This document shows, one piece after another, positions 25,454-34,399 of a stretch of 64,000 nt of DNA. This DNA comes from Dyella amyloliquefaciens. Its GTDB lineage: Bacteria; Pseudomonadota; Gammaproteobacteria; Xanthomonadales; Rhodanobacteraceae. Position 1 is the first letter of the stretch; each line of letters starts with the position of its first letter. Position numbers and translations under genes: made by a program. Location of the stretch: the NCBI RefSeq assembly GCF_004296575.1, contig NZ_SAYT01000001.1, positions 588,855 through 652,854 of the forward strand, written 5' to 3'. Under the pieces are notes generated by a model, which was not told the DNA's origin, did not search any database, and saw only the letters and a program-made list of their open reading frames with translations.

Positions 25454-27214
25454 GTGAACAGAAGTGGATATCGCAGCGTGGCGAAGATTGCCATCGGCGT
25501 GCTCCTCGTCGCGTGTTTTGCCTGGGTGCTGGATCGCTGGTCGCTGGGTGTCGCAACCGATGCCTATCTATTTTCTTATGGATTCTGGGTGCAGGCAGGG
25601 GTCGTTGCGCTGACGACACTTGCAGTCATTGCACTGACGTCACGTGTGTGGCTGGCGTGCTGGATGACTTCGGCACTGCTGGCTGCGCTTTACGTGGCCA
25701 ATTACTTCAAGCTCCACTACCTGGCTTCACCGATCACGATCGAAGACTACTTTCTAGTCAAAGATCTCGATGCCGATGGGTTGTCCCTGTTCCTGCACTA
25801 TCTGAACGTAGGTTGGTTACTGGTCTGTGCCCTCTTGTTCGCGGGAGTTGGCGGGGTGTTGTTCTGGAGGGAGGGGCGGCTGATCACCGGGCGGCGGTTA
25901 CCGCGTGCCGTGATGTTTCTTCTCTCTTTTGCAATGCTGGCCGCGTGTGCCTCGGGTAGCACCGGAGAGCGCATCTTCGATGCCGACCGCCTTCGCGTCC
26001 TGCCGTTCAATCCTGTCGTTAGTCAGTTGCGTGCTGGGCTCGTAAGCCACCTCATGTATTCCGCCCGTTACATGGCTCGGGCGTTTGACGAACCTGTCGA
26101 TCCGGAAGCCGTGCGGCGGTTGGTCGCGAGCGTTCGGTTCAATGCGGATCGGAAACCCGCAGACGAAAAACAGGGTTTGCCGCCGGATGTTGTGGTCATT
26201 CAAAGCGAGTCGTTCTTCAATCCAGATAGCATCAGGGAGGTTGGCGACACCTCCGACTTATTGCCCAACTTGCATCGCGCGATTACGCAAGGTGAGGGCG
26301 GCGCAATGATCGTGCCGACATTTGGTGGCGGAACGATTCGGACCGAATTCGAGGTGCTTACAGCTGTTCCGCTGCGGGCATACGCGAAGGTGCAATTTCC
26401 GTACCTTCAATTTGGGCAAGACAAGGTGCCGAGCATCGCGCGTGTTTTTTCTGGAGCAGGCTACGAATCTATTGCGATACATGGCAACAGCGGCACCTTC
26501 TGGAGTCGTAATCACGCCTTACGTGTGCTTGGGTTTGACCGCTTCCTGACTGAAAAAGACTTTGGGAAAGACGCGCAACGGGATGGCGCATTCCTGTCAG
26601 ATCGGTCGATGACCGACAAGATCATCAACGAACTGGACAAGCCCGGACGACCGCGCTTTATCTTTGCCATCAGCATCGAAGCGCATGGTCCATATACCCA
26701 AGTACCCGTTTCGGATGAGTCGTCTCGAGAACTCATGGCGCACTCCTCGCCGTTTTCGGCCGACGCAGCGGACGAGTACTCGCACTATGCCTATCACATT
26801 GCGCACGCCGACCACGAATTCGGGCGCCTTTGGGATTACCTGAAAAGACGTGGGCGCCCATACCTCTTGGTTTTTTATGGCGACCATCTGCCTGGATTCC
26901 GCTACGTATATCAAAGCGCCACCTTCCGGAATGGGTTGTCCGCTCAGGATCAGCAGGTCCCTTGGGTGGCGGTTGGCTCCGATGTGCAGCAGTCCACGCA
27001 GAAGAGCATTTACTCTTGGATGTTGCCAGGCCACGTACTCGATTTGGCTGGCCTGAAGCAGCAGTCCTATATGGGTCTCGCAGAACTTATCGGCCGGAAC
27101 TTGTTGGACGACAGCGCGGATGAAGAGGCGCAGCGAGCGGGGCTCTACTCAGCCGCTCGGCTGGACCTTCAAGGCAAGTTCGACAGTTCTGATGAATGGA
27201 GTGGGATCCAGTGA
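25454..27214 (+). CDS. LTA synthase-like phosphoglycerol transferase (sulfatase fold)
   Basis: 586 residues from GTG 25454 (GGGGG seven bases upstream). About five membrane helices fill residues 10-170, followed by a periplasmic sulfatase-fold domain (about 215-500). Family catalytic elements are visible: VVIQSESFFNP (metal-binding Glu), TFGGGTIRTEFEVLT (the Thr nucleophile region), ISIEAHGPYTQ and FYGDHLPG (metal-binding Asp-His). Family members transfer phosphoglycerol or phosphoethanolamine to surface glycans; OpgB-like activity on periplasmic glucans or surface polysaccharide is possible. Its base composition looks lower in G+C than its neighbours, and it lies between two rho 3'-end remnants, suggesting acquisition. 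Confidence 0.88.
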   Translation: MNRSGYRSVAKIAIGVLLVACFAWVLDRWSLGVATDAYLFSYGFWVQAGVVALTTLAVIALTSRVWLACWMTSALLAALYVANYFKLHYLASPITIEDYFLVKDLDADGLSLFLHYLNVGWLLVCALLFAGVGGVLFWREGRLITGRRLPRAVMFLLSFAMLAACASGSTGERIFDADRLRVLPFNPVVSQLRAGLVSHLMYSARYMARAFDEPVDPEAVRRLVASVRFNADRKPADEKQGLPPDVVVIQSESFFNPDSIREVGDTSDLLPNLHRAITQGEGGAMIVPTFGGGTIRTEFEVLTAVPLRAYAKVQFPYLQFGQDKVPSIARVFSGAGYESIAIHGNSGTFWSRNHALRVLGFDRFLTEKDFGKDAQRDGAFLSDRSMTDKIINELDKPGRPRFIFAISIEAHGPYTQVPVSDESSRELMAHSSPFSADAADEYSHYAYHIAHADHEFGRLWDYLKRRGRPYLLVFYGDHLPGFRYVYQSATFRNGLSAQDQQVPWVAVGSDVQQSTQKSIYSWMLPGHVLDLAGLKQQSYMGLAELIGRNLLDDSADEEAQRAGLYSAARLDLQGKFDSSDEWSGIQ

Positions 27215-27600
27215 TCCGTGAACGCCTGTTGGCTGTGCCCGGGAGGCTACGTTTGGTGGCGCTTGGGTTTGTCGCAGTTCTTGTTGCCTGCACCCTCAAA
27301 ATACTCTTTTGGGGCGGGTTCGGCGTACTGATCATGACGCCCGACGAGGGAGATTTTTGCCGTTCACCCGAAGGCATCGCCGTGGAGTTGCGCTGGCTTG
27401 CCATTAATCGGAATGGGACGAAGTTTACTAACTACGGACCGGCGGGCACTCATCCTTTCCCTTGGCGTCAGGCCGGACGCATGGGAACTTTGCAAACCGG
27501 GCCGTGGTTTACTGAGGGCGTCAGCGTCGTGATGACCGATCCTGAGGGCCATGTGCTGGCGCGGAAAACGATGGCTGCCATCCGGTGCCCGAATACGTAA
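27211..27600 (+). CDS. Small single-helix membrane protein coupled to the LTA synthase-like gene
   Basis: 129 residues starting at GTG 27211, which overlaps the stop of the previous gene by four bases (GTGA), with GGAG nine bases upstream: translational coupling. One membrane helix spans about residues 13-38. The remainder is a small extracytoplasmic domain with two cysteines (DFCRSPEG and IRCPNT) that could form a disulfide. No known family was recognised. The tight coupling implies a partner or accessory role for the LTA synthase-like enzyme. Confidence 0.7.
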   Translation: MIRERLLAVPGRLRLVALGFVAVLVACTLKILFWGGFGVLIMTPDEGDFCRSPEGIAVELRWLAINRNGTKFTNYGPAGTHPFPWRQAGRMGTLQTGPWFTEGVSVVMTDPEGHVLARKTMAAIRCPNT

Positions 27601-27680
27601 TCCGGTCATGAGGCCTGCGTTACCCGGGATACAACCTGTGCTTACGCTTCATGCCCAAGCCAATAGGACATGCGAGACCA

Positions 27681-27710
27681 TAAAAAAGCCGCCCAAAGGC
27701 GGCTTTTTTA
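27681..27710. terminator. Strong bidirectional terminator beside rho remnant
   Basis: TAAAAAAGCCGCC (27681-27693) pairs with GGCGGCTTTTTTA (27698-27710) around CAAA. It ends the LTA synthase-like operon and lies 18 bases left of a rho 3'-end remnant. Confidence 0.9.
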
Positions 27711-27728
27711 TGGATGAAACGCTGGCGA

Positions 27729-27790
27729 TCAACGCTTCATCGAATTGAAGAACGCAGCGTTGGGCTTGGCTCAGTTGTTCTTGTTGAGCG
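27729..27790 (-). pseudogene. Remnant of a rho 3' end (copy 2)
   Basis: Bases 27727-27752 match the intact rho 3' end at 29070-29095 without mismatch, and recognisable similarity continues to about 27790. The minus strand reads NAAFFNSMKR then stop, against [11 protein letters not shown] in Rho; an in-frame stop further in shows it is dead. The remainder of the 27601-27920 gap holds no gene. Confidence 0.75.
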
Positions 27791-27920
27791 TGAAATTCTC
27801 TCGTTCAACGAAGGGGCTGGCGTGCAAAGGAACGAGGTCTTGGAAAGCGGGTCTGGTACCGATTAGGAATTGGGCGACAAGGATCGTCTGGACTTCCGAA
27901 TGGAAGTCTACACACCGCGT

Positions 27921-29039
27921 TTAGGGTGCAGCATCGGGAAACCAGCGGCGTAGGTGGCGCTTAAGGGCCAAAGCGGGCGCCTCCACAACATGCCAGGAAC
28001 ACCAGCCGAGCAGGACTGTTCCGGCCATGGCGATGGCAGTTGTCGCGATATAGGTGGAAGTGGCCGGCCAAACGTGCACCGTCAGCTGCTGCACGAAATA
28101 GGCATACAGATAGATGCCGTAGGAAAGGTCGCCAAACCGGGCTGCTGAACGCAGGCCCGGTGTACTTTTCGCGCCAAGCCACAGGGTAAAGGGTGACATG
28201 GCTGCCCAGGCGACGACTTGTGCCTGTTGTTTCAGTACGCCGAAAACAACGCAAGTTACACCTGCACAAAGCAGTAGCCAACGATAGCGACGAATCTCCA
28301 GCGGGAATTGCCGCGCGCAAACGCCGATAAAGAAAAAGGCGCTATAGAAATAGCAAAGATTGTCGAAGCTGTTGGCCATTGGGTGGCCCGGCAAGGTCCG
28401 CACGTACATGGCGGCAACGGCCACGAGGGCTAGTAGTGTGAACAGCCGTCGCCGCATGCCAAGGGCGCCGAGTATGGCGACGTAGGCATAACACTTGGCC
28501 TCCACGGGTATCGTCCACCAGCTGCCGTTGACTGCGGAAAGCGCAGGGGAGGCGGAGGCGTTGGTGAAGACGCCGGGCAGGGCATAGATGGGCCGCAATT
28601 GAAGATTGAAGGAAACGAAGCGGCGCAGATCGCGGCCCAGATAGTCGTGCAGGGGCAGCGACGTGATGGCGGCACACGCAAGTGCAACGACCAGCGTGGC
28701 CACTGCCAGCGCCGGCCATATGCGCAGAAATCGTCGCATGGCAAAACGCACGAGGTGTGGATCGTGATACCAGCTCTCCGTCACCAGGTAGCCGCTCATC
28801 ACGAAGAACATGGCTACGGCGATACTGCCCAGTGTCAGTCCGCCGATGGAAGGCTCTGGCAAGGAGAGCAGTACGAACTGATGGGAAATCAACACCATCA
28901 AGGAAGCCGCAAGACGCAAGCCGTCGTAGTTGTTGCCGAGTTCGCCAGGTGTCGGCGCGCCGTCAGTGGCGATCGATAAACGTCCTTGTGGAGATTTCAA
29001 GCAAACCCCTGGTCGCCAGACATTGCTGTTGCTGGGCAT
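27921..29039 (-). CDS. Membrane acyltransferase (acyltransferase 3 family)
   Basis: About 372 residues with roughly ten membrane helices. The family signature YDGLRLAASLMVLISHQFVL (about residues 38-57) contains the catalytic His; FFVMSGYLVTES and RRFLRIWPAL follow (RRxxRIxP motif). These enzymes O-acetylate or acylate surface sugars, lipopolysaccharide or periplasmic glucans. ATG 29039 lacks a ribosome site and abuts the rho terminator; TTG 29000, with AGGGG five bases before, may be the true start. It lies in the segment bounded by rho 3'-end copies. Confidence 0.88.
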   Translation of the reverse strand: MPSNSNVWRPGVCLKSPQGRLSIATDGAPTPGELGNNYDGLRLAASLMVLISHQFVLLSLPEPSIGGLTLGSIAVAMFFVMSGYLVTESWYHDPHLVRFAMRRFLRIWPALAVATLVVALACAAITSLPLHDYLGRDLRRFVSFNLQLRPIYALPGVFTNASASPALSAVNGSWWTIPVEAKCYAYVAILGALGMRRRLFTLLALVAVAAMYVRTLPGHPMANSFDNLCYFYSAFFFIGVCARQFPLEIRRYRWLLLCAGVTCVVFGVLKQQAQVVAWAAMSPFTLWLGAKSTPGLRSAARFGDLSYGIYLYAYFVQQLTVHVWPATSTYIATTAIAMAGTVLLGWCSWHVVEAPALALKRHLRRWFPDAAP

Positions 29040-29043
29040 AAGA

Positions 29044-29068
29044 AAAGGGCCGGTAAGACCGGCCCTTT
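29044..29068 (-). terminator. Terminator of rho
   Basis: AAAGGGCCGGT (29044-29054) and ACCGGCCCTTT (29058-29068) form a perfect 11-bp stem; on the minus strand it continues TTTTCTTAT. It lies three bases beyond the rho stop. Confidence 0.85.
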
Positions 29069-29071
29069 CAA

Positions 29072-30844
29072 TCAACGCTTCATCGAATTGAAGAACTCGT
29101 CGTTGGACTTGGTGTTCTTCATCTTGTCGAGCATGAACTCCATCGCGGCCAGCTCGTCCATCGGATGCAGCAGCTTGCGCAGGATCCAGATCTTGGAGAG
29201 CAGGTCCGGCTCGATCAGCAGGTCCTCGCGGCGGGTGCCGGAGCGGTTGATGTCGATGGCCGGGTAGACGCGCTTCTCGGAGATGCGGCGGCTCAGGTGC
29301 ACTTCCATGTTGCCGGTGCCCTTGAACTCTTCGTAGATCACCTCGTCCATCTTGCTGCCGGTGTCGGTCAGCGCGGTGGCGATGATGGTCAGGCTGCCAC
29401 CTTCCTCGACGTTACGAGCGGCACCGAAGAAGCGCTTCGGGCGCTGCAGCGCGTTCGCGTCCACACCACCGGTGAGTACCTTGCCGGAGCTGGGCACCAC
29501 GGTGTTGTAGGCACGGGCGAGGCGGGTGATGGAGTCGAGCAGGATCACCACGTCCTTCTTGTGCTCGACCAGGCGCTTGGCGCGCTCGATCACCATTTCG
29601 GCGACCTGCACGTGGCGCACGGCCGGCTCGTCGAAGGTCGAGGAGATCACTTCCGCACGCACGGTGCGGGCGATTTCCGTCACTTCTTCCGGACGCTCGT
29701 CGATCAACAGCATGATCAAGTGGACATCGGGATGGTTGTACTGGATGGCCTGCGCGATGTTCTGCAGCATCATCGTCTTGCCGGACTTCGGCTGCGACAC
29801 GATGAGGCCACGCTGGCCGCGGCCGATCGGCGCCACCAGGTCCAGGATGCGGCCGGTGATGTCTTCGGTCGAACCGTTGCCGCGCTCGAGCTTGAACGCC
29901 TTGCGCGGGAACAGCGGCGTCAGGTTCTCGAACAGCATCTTGTTCTTCGACGCCTCCGGCGGATCGCCGTTGATGTCGTCGACCTTGAGCATCGCGAAGT
30001 AACGCTCGCCTTCCTTCGGATGGCGCACGCGTCCGGTGATGTAGTCGCCGGTGCGCAGATTGAAGCGGCGGATCTGGCTGGGCGACACGTAGATGTCGTC
30101 CGGACCGGCGAGGTAGGACTCGTCGGCCGAGCGCAGGAAGCCGAAGCCGTCCTGCAGGATTTCCAGCACACCCTCGGCCCAGATGCCGCCGCCGGAGCGG
30201 GCGTGGGCCTTGAGGATGTTGAACACCACGTCCTGCTTGCGGGCACGCGCCACGCCTTCCTGCACACCCAGCGACTCGGCGAATTCCAGCAACTGGATCG
30301 CGTTCTTGCGCTTGAGTTCGGTGAGGTTGATCAGGCGGTCGTTGCTGCCGGCATCGGCGTAGTCGTCGTCAACCGGCAGGCCGTTGTTGCTGCGCTGATG
30401 CTGCTGGTTGCCACCACCGCCACCACCACCTTGGCCACCCGGGCCACGTTGCTGATTGCGCTCGTGGCGACGGCGACGACCGCGGCCATCGCGATCATTG
30501 CGGTTGAACGGCTGGTTGCCGTTGCCGCCACCCTGCTGCTGGCCGCCCTCACGGGCTTCCTGCGGCTGGCGCTGGCCGCCTTCGTTCTGCGAAGGAGCGC
30601 CAGAGGATTCGGCGGCAGGTGCGGGAGCAGATGCCGGCGCTTCAGCAGGCGGAGCAACGCGTTCGGCGCGCTCGACCGGCGGAGGTGGTGGCATGTCCAG
30701 CTGGGCCTGCTTTTCCGCCTTGGCTTCCGCAGCGGCTGCGGCAGCGGCGGCGGATCGGCGAGGTGCGCGCGTGCGGGTTTCAGCCACAGGCTTGGCGTCG
30801 GCGCTCTTGGCGTCGTGGGTTTCTTTGCTTTCGATATCAGACAC
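29072..30844 (-). CDS. rho: Transcription termination factor Rho
   Basis: 590 residues from GTG 30844 (GAGG eight bases upstream). The N-terminal 160 residues are a low-complexity insert rich in Ala, Pro, Gln, Gly and Arg (including [15 protein letters not shown]), seen in Rho of high-G+C bacteria. The core follows: Rho N-domain [20 protein letters not shown], the cold-shock-like RNA-binding domain ([21 protein letters not shown]), Walker [11 protein letters not shown], Walker [17 protein letters not shown] and the Q/R-loops to the conserved end. It is a hexameric RNA-dependent ATPase that terminates transcription. It is co-directional with trxA, 153 bases away. Confidence 0.97.
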   Translation of the reverse strand: MSDIESKETHDAKSADAKPVAETRTRAPRRSAAAAAAAAEAKAEKQAQLDMPPPPPVERAERVAPPAEAPASAPAPAAESSGAPSQNEGGQRQPQEAREGGQQQGGGNGNQPFNRNDRDGRGRRRRHERNQQRGPGGQGGGGGGGNQQHQRSNNGLPVDDDYADAGSNDRLINLTELKRKNAIQLLEFAESLGVQEGVARARKQDVVFNILKAHARSGGGIWAEGVLEILQDGFGFLRSADESYLAGPDDIYVSPSQIRRFNLRTGDYITGRVRHPKEGERYFAMLKVDDINGDPPEASKNKMLFENLTPLFPRKAFKLERGNGSTEDITGRILDLVAPIGRGQRGLIVSQPKSGKTMMLQNIAQAIQYNHPDVHLIMLLIDERPEEVTEIARTVRAEVISSTFDEPAVRHVQVAEMVIERAKRLVEHKKDVVILLDSITRLARAYNTVVPSSGKVLTGGVDANALQRPKRFFGAARNVEEGGSLTIIATALTDTGSKMDEVIYEEFKGTGNMEVHLSRRISEKRVYPAIDINRSGTRREDLLIEPDLLSKIWILRKLLHPMDELAAMEFMLDKMKNTKSNDEFFNSMKR

Positions 30845-30997
30845 GGGCAAACCTCTGTGGGGCGCCGTTGATGAACAGGAGGGAAGGGTTGCGTTGCGCG
30901 GACGGCGCGGGGGACAGGACAGTCCCGACGGACGCTTGAAATCTAGCACTGGGATCGCGGCGGCGTAAAGCGCCGCGATCCAGGAAATTCAGAAAAC

Positions 30998-31324
30998 TTA
31001 GATGGCCTTGTCGATCAGCTGGGTGAGCTGACCCTTGCTGACAGCGCCGATCTGGGTGGCTTCGACCTTGCCGTTCTTGAACACCATCAGGGTCGGGATG
31101 CCACGGACGCCGTAGTTGCGGGGCGTCTTCTGGTTGTGGTCGATATTGATCTTGGCGATGCGCAGCTTGCCCTCGTACTGCTGGGCCAGCTCGTCCAGGA
31201 TCGGCGCGATGGCCTTGCACGGGCCGCACCATTCGGCCCAGAAGTCGAGCAGCACGGGCGTATCGGAATTGAGCACTTCCTGTTCGAAGGCGTCATCGCT
31301 TACATGGGTAATCAGATCGCTCAC
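30998..31324 (-). CDS. trxA: Thioredoxin
   Basis: 108 residues, the standard size. The redox-active site WCGPC lies in [14 protein letters not shown] at about residues 29-42, and the conserved cis-proline in RGIPTLMVF near 74-82. It reduces disulfides in cytoplasmic proteins using thioredoxin reductase. The start is GTG 31324, with GGAGA about seven bases upstream; longer ATG readings add an unrelated 55-residue extension. Gene order rhlB / trxA - rho, with rhlB divergent, is the same as in Escherichia coli. Confidence 0.96.
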   Translation of the reverse strand: MSDLITHVSDDAFEQEVLNSDTPVLLDFWAEWCGPCKAIAPILDELAQQYEGKLRIAKINIDHNQKTPRNYGVRGIPTLMVFKNGKVEATQIGAVSKGQLTQLIDKAI

Positions 31325-31778
31325 CGGGGTCTCCGAAGGTAGGCGGGTAAGGGCTTTCACGACCGCGCGCCCAGCATCGGCTACACTGGGCCGCCCATGA
31401 AGCGCGGGGTCGTACCGGATAGGAAGGCTGGTGCCGTTGCGGCAAGCCTCCATTCCAACGTAACTCGGGGCACGATTCAAGCGATTCAAGGGCGGCCACG
31501 GACGGCTCCGTTGACATAGGTGAAAGGGTTTTCCTTGCAGGACAAGCCCTTACGTGGGTGCAGTCCTTTGACCTATGCCAGCGGAGCTGTCGGATGACCA
31601 CCGCTCCCTCCGGCGCCCACCAAGGCAAGTGTCGCCGGCACGCGCAATCTCACGATTCCGCCTGCCGCCGTGCCCTCTGGCTGCGCCGATCATCCACCTG
31701 TTCCTTGTAGCGTCTCACCGGCAAGGAGCCGGGCGGCCGCCGCTGATGGCGCTGCCCGTACCAGAGTCTCCAAAAGCA
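31325..31778. other. Divergent promoter region between trxA and rhlB
   Basis: 454 bases with no convincing gene. GACATAGGTGAAAGG (31513-31527) and CCTTTGACCTATGCC (31565-31579) are imperfect inverted repeats (12 of 15) with a 37-base gap, upstream of rhlB. The long leader of rhlB could be read from an upstream ATG, but that sequence is not protein-like. Confidence 0.4.
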
Positions 31779-33500
31779 ATGTCTCAAACCGTACTCACTG
31801 ATACTTTTTTCACCAACTTCGATCTCCATCCGCTGCTCCAGCAAGGTCTCGACGAGGCCGGCTTCACCCGCTGCACGCCGATCCAGGCGCTGACCCTCCC
31901 GGTCGCCCTTACCGGTCGTGACGTGGCTGGCCAGGCCCAGACCGGCACAGGCAAGACCTGCGCGTTCCTGGTCGCGATGATGAATCGCCTGCTCACCACG
32001 CCGGCCGTGGCCGAGCGCAAGGACAGCGACCCGCGCGCCCTGGTGATCGCGCCGACCCGCGAGCTGGCCATCCAGATCGAGAAGGACGCCAAGGCCATCG
32101 GCCGTCACACCGGCCTGCGCACCGCGCTGATCTACGGCGGCGTCGACTACGACAAGCAGCGCCAGCAGCTCAAGGACGGTTGCGACATCATCATCGCCAC
32201 CCCGGGCCGCCTGCTGGATTACTTCAAGCAGCACGTGTTCAGCCTGGACGCCGTCGAAGTGATGGTGATCGACGAGGCGGACCGCATGTTCGACCTCGGC
32301 TTCATCAAGGACGTGCGCTTCATCTTCCGCCGCCTGCCGGCGCGCGAGCAGCGCCAGGTGCTGCTGTTCTCCGCCACGCTGAGCCATCGCGTGCTGGAGC
32401 TGGCGTATGAGCACATGCACAACGCCGAGAAGCTCGAGGTGGAGACGGAGAACGTCACCGCCGACCGCGTGCGCCAGGTCGTCTACTTCCCCGCCAAGGA
32501 AGAGAAGATGCCGCTGCTGCTCAACCTGCTTGAGCGCACCACGCCCACGCGCAGCATCATCTTCGTCAACACCAAGGCTGCGGCCGAGAAGATCACTGAC
32601 CGTCTCAAGCGCCAGGGCTACCGCGTTGGCGCGCTCTCCGGCGACGTGCCGCAGCTGAAGCGCCAGAAGCTGCTGCAGCGCTTCCAGGAAAGCCAGCTCG
32701 ACATCCTGGTGTGCACCGATGTCGCTGCGCGCGGCCTGCACATCCCGGCGGTCAGCCACGTGTTCAACTACGACCTGCCGCAGGACGCCGAAGACTACGT
32801 GCACCGCATCGGCCGTACCGCGCGCCTGGGCGCCGAGGGCGACGCGATCAGCTTCGCCTGCGACCTGTACGCGATGAGCCTGCCGGACATCGAGACCTAC
32901 ATCGGTCAGCGCATCCCGGTGGCAAACATCGAAGCCGACATGCTGGTGATGCCGAAGCCGCGCGAGCAGGACGCCCAGTTCGTGGCCGATTCGGCCGAGG
33001 ACAGCGCCGCGTTTGGCGACAAGGTCGAGTCGCGCGAGAAGGAAGGCGGGTCGCGCAAGCCGCGTGAGCGCAGCCGTGGTGGCCGCGATGGCGATCGCCC
33101 GCGCAGCGACAAACCGCGCGAGCCGCGCAAGCCGCGTGCGGAGCACGGCGAGGCAGCTGCCGCGCCGGTCGAGGCAGCTGCTGCACCGGCTTCCGCGCCG
33201 GCGGGTGAGTCTGCCGATGGCGTGGAGCGCAAGCGGCGCCGTCGTCGCGGCGGTCGCAACCGCCGTCGCGATGGCGAGGCTCCGGTGACGGAGGCCGCTG
33301 GCGCCGGCACGGGCGAGGCCAGCCGCGCCCCGCGCGGCGAGCGTCGTCCGCCGCGTGAGCGTGGAGGCGCCGAGGGTGGCAATGGCCACACGCGCCCGTC
33401 GCGCCAGGTGGCGATCACTTCAGGCAAGGCGGCCGAGCAGAGCGCGCCGCAGAAGGTCGGTTTCTTCCGCCGGCTGAGCAAGTTCTTCACCGGTCGCTGA
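31779..33500 (+). CDS. rhlB: DEAD-box ATP-dependent RNA helicase RhlB
   Basis: 573 residues. DEAD-box motifs in order: Q motif near FTRCTPIQ, motif I AQTGTGKT, Ia PTRELAIQ, Ib TPGRLLD, II DEAD ([13 protein letters not shown]), [20 protein letters not shown] and [12 protein letters not shown]. The RhlB-specific start [14 protein letters not shown] supports the ATG at 31779. A long C-terminal tail (about 400-573) is rich in Arg, Gly, Ala and Pro, probably disordered and RNA-binding. RhlB unwinds RNA, often in the RNA degradosome. Its position next to trxA-rho fits this identity. Confidence 0.95.
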   Translation: MSQTVLTDTFFTNFDLHPLLQQGLDEAGFTRCTPIQALTLPVALTGRDVAGQAQTGTGKTCAFLVAMMNRLLTTPAVAERKDSDPRALVIAPTRELAIQIEKDAKAIGRHTGLRTALIYGGVDYDKQRQQLKDGCDIIIATPGRLLDYFKQHVFSLDAVEVMVIDEADRMFDLGFIKDVRFIFRRLPAREQRQVLLFSATLSHRVLELAYEHMHNAEKLEVETENVTADRVRQVVYFPAKEEKMPLLLNLLERTTPTRSIIFVNTKAAAEKITDRLKRQGYRVGALSGDVPQLKRQKLLQRFQESQLDILVCTDVAARGLHIPAVSHVFNYDLPQDAEDYVHRIGRTARLGAEGDAISFACDLYAMSLPDIETYIGQRIPVANIEADMLVMPKPREQDAQFVADSAEDSAAFGDKVESREKEGGSRKPRERSRGGRDGDRPRSDKPREPRKPRAEHGEAAAAPVEAAAAPASAPAGESADGVERKRRRRRGGRNRRRDGEAPVTEAAGAGTGEASRAPRGERRPPRERGGAEGGNGHTRPSRQVAITSGKAAEQSAPQKVGFFRRLSKFFTGR

Positions 33501-33515
33501 GCGTTCCTTCCTTGC

Positions 33516-33599
33516 TCGTCATCCCGGCGAAAGCCGGGATCCAGCGCCTTTGCTGTGCGCCCTGAAGACACTGGATTCCGGCCTACGCCGGAATGACGA
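33516..33599. repeat. Inverted-repeat element of the CGTCATCCCGGC type
   Basis: Left arm starts TCGTCATCCCGGCG (33516) and right arm ends CGCCGGAATGACGA (33599); each arm also forms its own hairpin (CCCGGCGAAAGCCGGG). The arms are about 29 bases, imperfect, with a 26-base spacer. Elements of this type are dispersed in many proteobacterial chromosomes. It sits between rhlB and ftsE. Confidence 0.75.
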
Positions 33600-33721
33600 A
33601 CAAGCGGTGGCGGGATCCACTCCCGCCGCGTCCTGAACCCGCGACAGGCGAACCGCACAAAGCGCCTGACCTTCGGGCGAGCATCCCTTATCCTTGCGAC
33701 ATCCAGGATCGGGGACACGCG

Positions 33722-34399
33722 GTGATCCGCTTCGACCAAGTCAGCAAGCGCTATGAAGGCGGCCACGAGGCCCTGTCGCAGCTTTCCTTTGAAGTGGCGG
33801 CGGGCGAGATGGCTTTCGTCACCGGCCACTCGGGCGCGGGCAAGAGCACGTTGCTCAAGTTGCTCGGCCTGATCGAGCGCCAGTCGCACGGCGTCATCAC
33901 GCTGGACGGACAGAATCTTGCCAAGGTGGGGCGCGCGGGTATCCCCAAGCTGCGCCGCCGCCTCGGCATGGTGTTCCAGGACCATCGCCTGCTGATGGAC
34001 CGCACGGTGGCTGCCAACGTCGAACTGCCGCTGATGATCGGCGGCATGGCACCCGGCGAACGCAACAAGCGCGTGCGCGCCGCCCTGGAAAAGGTCGGTC
34101 TGCTTGCCTATGAGCGCCAGCTGCCTGCCACTTTGTCTGCCGGCGAGCAGCAGCGCGTGGGCATTGCGCGCGCCATCGTGGCCAAGCCGATGCTGCTGAT
34201 CGCCGACGAGCCCACCGGCAACCTCGATCCGGCGCTGGCCGTCGAGATCATGGATCTGTTCGCAGAGTTCCAGCAGGTGGGCACCACGGTGCTGATCGCC
34301 AGCCACGACCTGCCACTGATCAAGAAGATGAAGAAGCGTGTGATCGTGCTGGATCACGGTCGCCTCGTCGCCGACGTGGCTGCCCAGGAGGTGCTATGA
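33722..34399 (+). CDS. ftsE: Cell division ATP-binding protein FtsE
   Basis: 225 residues from GTG 33722. ABC ATPase motifs: Walker A GHSGAGKST (about 35-43), Q-loop VFQDH, signature LSAGEQQRVGIARA and Walker B LLIADEPTGNLDP, with H-loop IASHDL. FtsE works with FtsX at the septum to activate peptidoglycan hydrolases. Its stop overlaps the ftsX start by four bases (ATGA), as in most bacteria. A longer ATG reading runs back into the repeat element and is rejected. Confidence 0.95.
   Translation: MIRFDQVSKRYEGGHEALSQLSFEVAAGEMAFVTGHSGAGKSTLLKLLGLIERQSHGVITLDGQNLAKVGRAGIPKLRRRLGMVFQDHRLLMDRTVAANVELPLMIGGMAPGERNKRVRAALEKVGLLAYERQLPATLSAGEQQRVGIARAIVAKPMLLIADEPTGNLDPALAVEIMDLFAEFQQVGTTVLIASHDLPLIKKMKKRVIVLDHGRLVADVAAQEVL

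Noticed and set aside
29165..30871. 568-codon open frame antisense to rho
   Set aside because: It mirrors the rho coding strand, has His/Leu/Gly-rich composition typical of reverse-frame reading in high-G+C DNA, and rho is unmistakable.
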